Below are positions 47,450 to 56,667 of a stretch of DNA of 64,000 nucleotides, piece by piece (position 1 is the first letter of the stretch; every line of letters begins with the position of its first letter). A model generated the notes under the pieces. The model ran no database searches, was not told where the DNA came from, and saw nothing but the letters and a program-made list of their open reading frames with translations. This DNA comes from Datura wrightii (taxonomy: Eukaryota; Streptophyta; Magnoliopsida; Solanales; Solanaceae), in assembly GCA_035772735.1 (NCBI GenBank), contig JASDFA010000018.1, positions 136,219,501 to 136,283,500 of the forward strand, read 5' to 3'. The translations under genes were made by a program, and so were the position numbers.

Positions 47450-48155
47450 GTATGTTTTCATCATCTATCTCAAATTTTTGGCAATTTTTGTCGATTTTGA
47501 GCATGTGAGGTGAGATATATCACCCTAGGTCGAAATTATACATGACGTGAATTATTTTGTGATTGATTATGTTCGGATTGTTGTAGTTGACGTTTGAACT
47601 TATCGATTGATTGAATAGTTCAATTTTGATTGTCGAATTGCATTCTAGGTCTTGGGGTTGTTGAATTTTAACTTGGGTAACTTGATAGTTTGACGAAATT
47701 GATGCCGGGGTGTGTTTATTATTTGAGATAGGTCGTGGTAAATATTGTATAATTGTTGAAAGACGACTAATTCTCGAATTTTTGTGGGAAATTGCGTAAT
47801 ATGTGAATTAATTGAATTGATTAGATTAGTTGTATATAAAATGCTTGTATTGTTGTTTCTATTTTGTTGTTGTTATTGTTGCTAAGTGCTATGGGTGAAT
47901 AGCTGTCGATAGTAGGATTGGGTTAGCTGTATGAAGTCTGAGTAGTTCGCTAGCCGTTATGCTGTCGAATTTTTGTGAACGCACTAAGCAATATGTTATA
48001 GTTGATTTTGTTTGAGGTGTAAATAGAGCTATCCTTGCTAAAATGTTGTAAATATTGTTAAACACTAAGTGTGGGGTAAATTTTGTTTAACCCGACCTTA
48101 GCCGAAGCTAACAAATTTTTAGCTTAACGTTGTGCTTGTTTGTGTAAATTGACAG
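47450..48155 (+). other. Candidate intron in the ORF2 leader (C)
   Basis: Donor CCAAG/GTATGT, acceptor AATTGACAG/GT, 706 bp, T-rich. It ends five bases before the ORF2 ATG. A polypurine-tract copy lies inside at 48067-48076. Confidence 0.62.
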
Positions 48156-48160
48156 GTACA

Positions 48161-49381
48161 ATGGCCACCCGACAAGATAAAGGCAAGGGTGCTTCAACCT
48201 CAGGCACCGGCAGAAAGAGAATGAGACTGGGCACTGCTGTCCCAGCTGCACCTGCTATTCCACGCGGTCAACACCGCCGATACGGAACACGATGGGTTAC
48301 CGAGGAAGGAAAGAAGTGGTACGCAAAGCATAAGGAGAACAAGTACTTCCCGGAGGAATATATTGCAAGGGAACCACTTGCACAGGAGTTCCCTCGCATC
48401 GTACAGAGGATTGAGGCAGCTGGGCTTAGCTTTATCTTTCAGGAGCCCAAGGAGTGCAACCTTCACTTGGTCCGGGAATTCTACGCCAACTGGAACCCGG
48501 CCTTTAGGAGCCATACTATTAAAATCAGAGGGCAGATTGTCACTCTGGAACCCCAGCAATTTAATGCCATCGTGGGAGCGCGGGACACAGACGCCCACGT
48601 CCTCCGCCAGTTAAACATCACCCCACCATACGCCGATATCAGACGTACATTGTGTGGGGCTCGATCCATAGCCCGATGGAGTAGACACAAAGAGAGGGGT
48701 TACCACCAGACTCTGCCTTATTCGCAGATGAACAGGGAGGCCAGAATCTGGCTAAAAATTATATGTTCGTGTCTGATCCCGGGAGTGCATATGACAGACG
48801 TGACCCGGGACCGTGTCTGCCTGGTGTATGCCCTTATGAAAGGGCTTGGGATTAATGTGGGGGCGGTCATAATATCCGCCATGAAGAGAGCCAGACTACA
48901 CCAGGGCCACAGATACGGGTTTGGCGGACTCATCACCACTTTCCTCCGAGGCCTCGACATTGAGGAAGAAGCCTTGGATTATATTCCGCAGTTGGAGCGG
49001 AGGGCCCTTGATGTGACAAAGACCAAGGCCCCCGACACTACACACGGACCGGTGCTGACTCTAGGCGAGCGACATGCTCGTGACGACCAGTATATGGCCC
49101 GTATGTTCGGCATGCAGATGCTGCAGCTACGGATAGGTGGGAGACCAGCCACCGAGGATGAATTATGGCAGCTGGAGCTGGACTACCCCTTTGGCGAGAA
49201 CGCCAGAGCTTTATGAAAGGTGGGGCCAACCTTTGTGGAGCCGACTGATGACGACGTCCCTACTGATGAGGAGACACGTCGTGATGACTCTGATGTGGAG
49301 TCCGATGACGGTGATGGAGCTGATTCAGATATGGGCGACGAGGCCGCAGCACCGGATGAGGAAGTCGAATATTTCGACTGA
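48161..49381 (+). CDS. Element C ORF2, putative plant transposon protein family, with a late nonsense codon
   Basis: The frame has 406 codons plus stop; a TGA at 49214-49216 (TGC in B) cuts it to 351 residues, removing the acidic tail, while the frame stays open to 49379. Strong start context (ACAATGG). The N-terminal basic patch (GRKRMRLG) and conserved core match B and A, including KWYAKHKENKYFPEE, IVGARDTDAHVL and GFGGLITTFLRGLDIEEE. The tail would be rich in Asp, Glu and Ser. No membrane helix, no nuclease motif that I can see. It resembles PF20167 from memory; biochemical role unknown. Its position matches the env-like frame of Athila elements, and it is probably expressed from its own spliced transcript. 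Confidence 0.82.
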
Positions 49382-49425
49382 GCAGGGAGTTTCACCACCC
49401 AAAATTTTGTGCTTTGTATTGTTGT

Positions 49426-49460
49426 GAACACTGGGGACAGTGTTCAATTTAAGTGTGGGG
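49426..49460 (+). other. Hairpin plus polypurine-tract copy downstream of ORF2 (C)
   Basis: GAACACTGGGGACAGTGTTC at 49426-49445, then AAGTGTGGGG at 49451-49460. The hairpin is identical in A and B. Confidence 0.72.
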
Positions 49461-51279
49461 TGGGGAGTAGTTAGGTGCTGGGACATAGGCTCTAAATTTG
49501 CTGTATAATTTTTCCTTGACGTTTATGTATGTTTGTGCTTTCCCTATTGTTGTGAACTGATTTGTGATTTATGTGTATATATTCATTTGTGGCTAATGAT
49601 GTGTGTTTTTGAAAGTTATGGTTGCCTTTGTAAATATTTTGTAAATTTTGTAAATATTTTTTTTTCTTTATCGATATGATCGATATTTTTCAAAATTTTT
49701 GCGAAAAGATTTTGCACTTATCAAAATATTTTGGAAATATTTTCTATCGAAATGATCGATGTGTTGCAAAAATTTTGAAGTTTTATTTTTGGGTTTCTCG
49801 GAGTTTGTTTTCGGTTCTTTTACCGAGAATAGTCCCATTGAACCGAGGTCATAGTTAGTGACCGTTCCCTATGATGGATGGATGACGACCTTCTTAAGGG
49901 AAATGTAGTCGATAGGAGTAGATGTTTTGTTTTTAGTTTCTTTGGTGGATTGCATCAATAAACTGTAGTTGCTTATGGTTGCTAAAATTTTGTTGCGTGT
50001 TGTAATTGATGTTCAAAATGTGAAAATGATTCGTTTGAAAGCATGCAATTTTGTAAATATGTTGAGTTACCTAGGCTATAGAATTTGGTTCATTATGATT
50101 GAGGCTTAATCTTGAATTCATGTAATTGACTAATTAAAGAGTCTGTGAATGAATCTTGATTCGAGCATGTGCATGAAGTGTGAGTGAGGTTTTGCTATTC
50201 CATGTCATTGTGAATTGCCTAGAACTTGCCTGGTGTGTATACAAAACGAAATGAAGGAGGTGCAGTGTCGGAAAGGATGTAGGCATTTCTTTGTTTTAAC
50301 CTTTAGTTTCCATTTTTTTTTTCTTGTCAAATTCTACCGTTTTATATGTTGTATACCCTAGTCAGCCCGTTGAGCCTTTAGCCGATTTCTTTCTTTTGTC
50401 CAGATTTATACATGAACTAAGCTTTATTCCTTCTTTTTATTAGCCTTAAAGTCTATAAGAAGCTCTTAAGCGCTTACAAAGAACAGAAAATGTTTCCCAA
50501 AGTGTTAAAGAGTGAAAAGAGTGAAAAGAAAAGAAAAGCAAGGTGAGGAAAGAAAAGATGATGTTGAAGAGGCACTAGTTGTAATTAAATGATAGTGAGG
50601 TACATGAAAACCCTCTATTTTGTGTCAAGTGTGCCTGATGAAATGGGATGTATGAAAGTAAACCAGCATGAATGGGAGAAAAAGAGAAAAGAGAGGAACA
50701 ATGTCCATGAGTCGATGGGAATGAGTTGAAAAGGCGCTTAAGGATGCTAGCGATTATTATTGGCTAATCCAATATATATATACTAGATCCATAGCCCAGT
50801 TACAACCCATTAAAAGTCCTATTTGATCCTACATTGCATTTCTTTGTATTAGTGGAGTAATACACTAAGGGCAAGCCTATGGGTCATGACATGATGCATG
50901 TGAATTCTTTTGGGAGAGAGAGTGAAAGTAATTTCTATATGCCCCTACTTGCATGTTTGTGTGCTGCACGAACAAAAAAGGGGAAGTTTCTCTCGAGTTG
51001 TGAGGGTACATGCTTGATGAAAGATTGATGTTCGTGTCAGATTTCTTGATTAGTTGATTTGCATGAGTTTGCCGATATCAAGAATCAATTCTTAAAAGTT
51101 TAGGAAGCCTCGATGTATTAAGGTCATTGTCTTGTACGACCAAGCATGTTTTCTTGATGATTTGCAAGAATTGAATAATCGGTATGACCGTAGCGTAAAA
51201 TGGTTGCACCATAGTGACAAAGGTTGAGATGTGATGTGCATGATTTGTGTATGTGTTGTTCGAGGACGAACAAGGATTT
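49461..51279 (+). other. Long 3' noncoding region (C)
   Basis: Conserved blocks as in A and B: ACCGAGAATAGTCCCATTGA near 49822, GATGGATGGATGACGACC near 49874, CCTAGTCAGCCCGTTGAGCC near 50357, an A/G-rich tract at 50470-50560, and a GGGTCATGACATGATGCATG block near 50881. No coding frame. Confidence 0.65.
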
Positions 51280-51293
51280 AAGTGTGGGGTAAG
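51280..51293 (+). other. Polypurine tract (C)
   Basis: AAGTGTGGGGTAAG abuts the 3' LTR. Confidence 0.78.
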
Positions 51294-52758
51294 TGATCTT
51301 GGGCAGATTTATATGCCCAAGTGATACTCAAACGTATCATTTTTACCTTGTTTGTTGTGCAATGTGTATATAATATCATGTATTTGTTAATAAAATGCGA
51401 ATTTATACTAACCAACATGATTAGCATTTGTTTTGCAGGATAATGTGATTTTTAAGAGCTAAAATGCGTGTTGGAACTATGTCAGAGTTGGACTGGGATG
51501 CGAGCGTGGAAAAGACCTTGGATGGCACATTTTACACTGGCTCCGCGATGGAGCCGTGCCACGCTGCCATCGCGGTAGCACACTGCCTGGAGAGGAAATT
51601 AATTGGCATATTCCAGTGAGGCCTCACGACAACTCCGTGGCACGGAGACAGGACTCCGCGATGGCCTCCGTGCCACGTTGAGGCCAATTATCCGGACCCT
51701 GCAATTTCCAGAGAGGGTCCGCGTCCATGCCGTGTCACGGAGGCAGTGCTCCGCGTTGGCCTCCGTGACACGTTGCTTGTTATTCCGGGAATAATTTCCC
51801 ACTAGTATAAATAGCACACTTAGGTTTATTTTTAATCAGTTTTTTAGTTTTTAGACTAAGTTCAGAAGTGGAGAGCAGGAACGTGGGTTTGGGGCAGTTG
51901 AAGAATAGAAAAGCTAAGAGTTTTCTTCTCTTCCTTTCTTCTTTCCTTCAATTGTATGCATGATTTACACTCATTTTAGGATGATTAATCCAAGAATGAG
52001 TGGCTAATTCCCTTCTTTGCTGAGGTGTTGAACTTGTGTAATGAATTTTGGTGATAATTGATATGGTTTCTTCTTCTTCTTGCATGTTGTTCTATTAATT
52101 CTTGTGCTTACTACATTATTGATTGGCCACCATTAATGTATATCTAAAAAGTCCAATTTCACTCGAGAGAGCACGAAATTGGAAAGTTGTGAATTAATAG
52201 GGTATTGTTCTTAACTTGATTTGGGAAAATTGGGTTTTGATGTGCTTTCTTGATAGAAATATACTTGAAAGCCGTATTAGTCAATTTAGGAACCGGAATT
52301 GTAGTGCTAGGTCATGAATTGTATTTGATCACAGAAATGTAGACGGATGGTTTATGATTCTAAAGTGAAATTAAATACGAAAGTTTTAATTTCTAGGCAA
52401 CGTTCTTGGCTAGCAACATGAAGAAGAGGATGACTAAATTATCATGATTATCAAGTTCATTACTTGTTCTTAACCTTGGCATGTGCGTATCCATTGTCTA
52501 AATTCTAAAGTAAATAGTTGTTATTAATTGTAGCATATAAATAGTTTAGAAACAAAAACTCACTCAACTCTTGGTTGGATTGTTGTTAACATAGTTAGGG
52601 ATAGAATAGAAATATAGTAAACTAGGCAGTTTTACATATCTAGAGCAGCCTCCTTGGATCGATACTTGGCTACTTAGCCACTTTATTACTTGTTTGACCA
52701 CGTGCACTTGCGTGTCGGTTGATAATATATAATACCAACCCGAACAGCAGACCGAACA
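51294..52758 (+). repeat. 3' LTR of element C
   Basis: 1465 bp, the same length as the 5' LTR with no indels seen. Dyad units at about 51541-51587, 51620-51680 and 51720-51776. TATA box 51806-51814. Confidence 0.93.
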
Positions 52759-53740
52759 CAAGTCATCAATCCTTGCTAGAGGATATTTGTTCTTGACTAT
52801 AACCTTGTTCAACTGACAGTAGTCGATGCACATTTTGAGTTTACCGTCATTCTTTTGAATGAATAGGACTTGGGCACCCCCTAGAGAGATGTTGGGTTTG
52901 AATTATCTAGAAGGTCTTTCAGTTGTTTCTTTAATTTTTTAAGCTTAGCTGGAGCCATTCTATAAGGAGGAATTGAGATAGGTTGGGTATCTAGGAGAAA
53001 GTCTATACTGAAGTCTGTTTCCCTCTTGGGAGGGACTCCAAGAAGATCTTCGGGAAACACATCAAAGAACTCCTTTAATATTGGAACTTACTGAAATTTT
53101 GTGGTCTCGGATCTAGAATCTTTGACCCTAAACAAGAGATAGATATACCCTTTAGAGATTATTTTCCCAAGCTAAGGTATGAAATGAATCAACCCTTAGG
53201 TGCTGAAGTACTACCCTCCCACTCTAGGACTGGTTCATTAGGAAACTGGAATCTAACGACCATGGTTCTGCAGTCAACTAAGGCATAGCAAGAATGTAAC
53301 TAGTCTATACCAAGGATGAGGTTGAAGTTAACCATATCTAACTCTACTAGATCAATTGTGGTGACTTTCTGTAACACTATGACCTAACAATTTATGTACA
53401 CCCAACTAGCTCTTACTGACTCACCAACCGGAGTAGAGACTAAAAATGGCTCTGAGAGAATTTCTGGACTAATATCAAACTGGAAAACAGTGTAAGGAGT
53501 CATGAAAGAATGTGTGGCTCCTGAATTTAGTAAAGAATACATATCTATCTGTAAGAGATATACCGTATCAGTAACTACGTAAGGTGAGTTTTCTTGGTCC
53601 TGATCGGAGGATAAACCATAGAAGTGATTTTGGAATTGACTGCCATCTATATCTGAAGTAGAACCTTGCTGAGCTGAATGACCTAGCGGAGTTGTCGATG
53701 TGGTGGACTAGGCCTATCCCTGTCCTATTGATAGGACATC
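52759..53740 (-). pseudogene. M3 RT N-terminus and protease
   Basis: It continues the RT fragment ending at 42762. Positions about 52764-53010 encode the RT fingers (MCIDYCQLNKVIVKNKYPLA near the element C junction). Further right, to about 53740, the protease region matches M2 in order but is degraded, with frequent stops. Confidence 0.7.
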
Positions 53741-53789
53741 TCTCATTCTATTATCCAACTAGCCACAATCAAAAAAGCCATCATTTCCT

Positions 53790-54749
53790 AGATGACACTT
53801 ACCCCTATGATTCTTATGAAAATTAGAATAAATTGGAAAAGTGCATCTTCTGAAGACATGGCTTTCAAACTGGGACATTGATGCTCAACCGCTCAAATCT
53901 TTGCTGGTCTTGGAAGAAGTAGCACTAGCTGATGACCGTGCTGGCTGTCTCTATTGCTATTGGGGGCGACTATTACCACCTGACCTCTACTAGGAGTACT
54001 CAAACTAATCTGTTCTTATCCATTTAATCTTTTTCTCTATCTCCTTTAGTTCATATGCCTCTATCCGTGTGCATTAATAATGAGCCTAGAGATGTTCATT
54101 TTGTTGATAAGCATGGTAGTCCTACACTCCTTTACTACCAGATCTGAAACTTCATTCACGAACTTGAGCATACGAGCCCTCAGCTCAACAACTATTTCTG
54201 GAGCATAGTTTTACAATTGGGTGAACTTCAAGGCATACTCCTGCACGGTCATGTCATTCTGCTTCAAGTTCACAAACTTAGTGGCCTTAGCTTCCTCAAC
54301 TTTTAGGGAAAGAATCTGTACAGGAATGTAGTCACAAACTCATTGTACTTCACTAGGCCTGAGCAAACCCATCTCCCTTCCTTCTACTTCTTATACCATA
54401 TCGGGACCACCCCCTACAACTGTTAAGCAGCCAAATCTGCACATTCAATCGAGGTAACACCCTTGATTTAGGTCTCTTCTGAACCTCACTAATGAACTCA
54501 TGTGGGTCCTCATATACCTTAGACTTGTGAAAAGCTAGAGGGTTCATCCTAATAAAATCCCAAACTCTAGCGGCAACTATAGACACATTGTAATAAGAAG
54601 GTGCAATGACTTGCTCGTTGACCTAGCTTGTAACCGCTTGGGCCAGCTTTGTGGCAGCAATGGATTCGACAAGTGACACTTGATCTTCTTGTGGGGCTTA
54701 CTGGTTGGCATTGCTAATTCTTCTTCTGTTTTCTTCTGGGAGACATCAT
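53790..54749 (-). pseudogene. M3 gag (right copy)
   Basis: Same family as 36051-36976. The start ATGATG is the complement of about 54744-54749. A capsid segment is readable at 54353-54586 (RVWDFIRMNPLAFHKSKVYEDPHEFI after joining adjacent residues in one frame), as in other gypsy gags with a DPQEFIDE motif. Frame breaks throughout. Confidence 0.72.
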
Positions 54750-54942
54750 CGACTAAAATGGGTAGACCACGAGTTAGGAGGAAATTTTTGAGAGTAAAAA
54801 TGTAAACAGAATAAAAATCATGATGAAAGGGAATTTTCCTAAAAACACCTCATAGTTTCCCCGTCATAGTGTAGTGCACTTTACACCCATGAAAAGGACT
54901 CTACTTTGCGTGGCTTTTAGACTTCCTAGGACACCCTAAACA

Positions 54943-54958
54943 TGATGCTATAATACCA
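54943..54958 (-). other. M3 primer binding site (right copy), mutated
   Basis: The minus strand reads TTGGTATTATAGCATC, a degraded form of the tRNA-Met site kept at 37171. Confidence 0.6.
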
Positions 54959-54962
54959 AGTT

Positions 54963-55340
54963 TGTCATAACCAGTGTCTACACCCTAGACGCGACACGGT
55001 GCTTCAGATCACAAGTGACCCAAGCAAACCCATGGCATAGCATAACTCTAAAAGACTAAATTACTGAAAAATACTAGTAAGTGGAAGATAATTAAAGAAA
55101 TAATCAAATAACTACATACTCAGTAATAAAGAGAATTTGATAAAATTACTAATATTTGCTCAAATTCTGAGACTCAAACTGAATTTAAGATACACTGTCT
55201 GAAAGCCTTCTAAAAGAACTGAGGAGTTGCTAGGACAAACCCGCAACTTACTCTATTGTTTGAGACTAAAATTGAATATAAAAAAGTTGAATATGAAACT
55301 CCGTCCCTCAACAGATGAGGACTCACAAATTTTAGGCTGC
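54963..55340 (-). repeat. M3 5' LTR, truncated
   Basis: 378 bp that match 37189-37570 of the full M3 LTR. Similarity stops at GGCTGC (55340), where F begins. Confidence 0.78.
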
Positions 55341-56667
55341 TGGATAATGAGTTAGTAATTTACCAACTCATTAGGATTTTAAGCATATGTTTTTGCTTAT
55401 TTTTCAAGTCATTTGAGAAGATTTTATTCTCTTTTTCTTTAGGTTTTGCAGGTATTAAATTTAAGGATGGAAAGAAAGAATTCAAACAAAAGAATGGAAT
55501 TAAAGAAGAGGACTGGAGCTTCATTGGATGAGACTGGAGCTTCATTGGATGGAACTCGAGAAACACCGGTTTAAACACAGGAACATACTGGAAAGGAGTA
55601 GGAGGTGCACCAGTGGAATAAGGGTCATCGTTTGCAAACTGCCGGTGCCAACACAGGCCGAACACGAAGTTACTACACTCAAGTGCGATGCAACGACATT
55701 CAAGGGATGGGCACCAGTGGAATGCTGGTGACTCGCAAGTGAGGCTGCCTTCAGGAGGGCAAAATCATCCAGCACGGAACTTGAGGAGCATTTTTAACCT
55801 ATTTCTGTACATTCTCTAAAAAGTACCAATTATTTCATTCAAAATTTGTAGAGTTATAGATAGAAATATTGAATAGCTTTTCTTCCTCTTCTTCCTCAAG
55901 GTATAAAACACTATTGAAGACATTTATTGAGCTTTCTGTTTTACTATTAATGATAAATTTTATTAAGTTTTTTATCAATATACTTTTATATTATTCATCC
56001 ATGTATAGCTATATATTTTGCTAGGGGTGTGTGCATGATTGGGAGATATTGGATTGGGTATGGATATTTTAAACTTGTGATTACTCATTTTGTATAAATC
56101 TATTGTTTTCTCCCAAATTATAACTTAATTACACATAGATGTAAATGTTGTCTAGGTATATTTATTCCATTTTTACTTGGAAAAGAGAAATTGAATATGG
56201 GTGAGAAAGCAATGGTATGCAATTGGGTATTGAGTGTGTGGTTTTGGGCTACAGATAGCCAAAACCCATAATCATGCACCCATTAGATATTTTAGGTTAG
56301 AAATAACTCAAATCATGCCTAAGCTATAATGGATTAATTTATTGAGGCCTTGGGGTTCGAAAAAACTCAAGGAATAGATCACCCAATCGGTCGAAAAACA
56401 TCGAGTGTCACTTTATCAATAGTTATTTATGCTTATGAGTAATTATTTGATTTTCTAGTTAATTCCAATCCATTCGAACCCCCATTAATAGCACACTCCT
56501 GGCCATTACTCATAATTGTTAATTCAATTTGGTTTCCTTATTTTCTTGATAGTTGATTTTAAATTCAAATTATGATCCCACTTTTCCCCCACCATTTTAT
56601 TTTTATTTTTAAATGCATGTATGCAATTTTAGTTCAAGTCAATAGACAACTTTTGCATTATTTCACG
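55341..56667 (+). repeat. F: LTR-like fragment of another Athila-like family
   Basis: It starts TGGATAATGAG inside the M3 LTR and has a perfect 9-bp hairpin (TAATGAGTT/AACTCATTA), like the hairpin that opens the LTRs of A-C. An acceptor-like GTTTTGCAGGTA lies about 100 bases in, and a TATA-like TATAAAACA at 55902. No primer site is reached before E begins at 56668. The strand is inferred from these landmarks. No coding frame is convincing. Confidence 0.5.

Larger units (their letters stand above)
42763..52758 (+). mobile_element. Element C: youngest pol-less Athila-type element, complete
   Basis: 9996 bp. Both LTRs are exactly 1465 bp, and the perfect target duplication is CAAGT (42758-42762 and 52759-52763). 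LTRs differ at about 16 sites by eye (near 1.1%), mostly transitions, indicating a recent insertion. Order: LTR, tRNA-Asp primer site, gag-PR, hairpin, internal promoter-like module, candidate intron, ORF2, hairpin plus polypurine-tract copy, noncoding 3' region, polypurine tract, LTR. No RT, RNase H or integrase. It interrupts M3 RT. Confidence 0.95.
36051..55340 (-). mobile_element. M3: rearranged Ty3/gypsy chromovirus-like element, interrupted by C
   Basis: Right to left: truncated LTR (54963-55340), primer site, gag, protease, RT, [element C], RT, duplicated RNase H, integrase, full LTR (37189-39068), then a second primer site and a second gag (36051-36976). A single LTR with a 3' internal end on one side and a primer site plus gag on the other is a tandem arrangement, not a simple element. 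The right LTR was cut at 55340 by F. All coding parts are broken. Confidence 0.8.

Noticed and set aside
48161..49381. ORF2 as a retroviral envelope protein
   Set aside because: The position fits, but there is no signal peptide, no membrane helix and no glycosylation-rich ectodomain; the tail is acidic and soluble.
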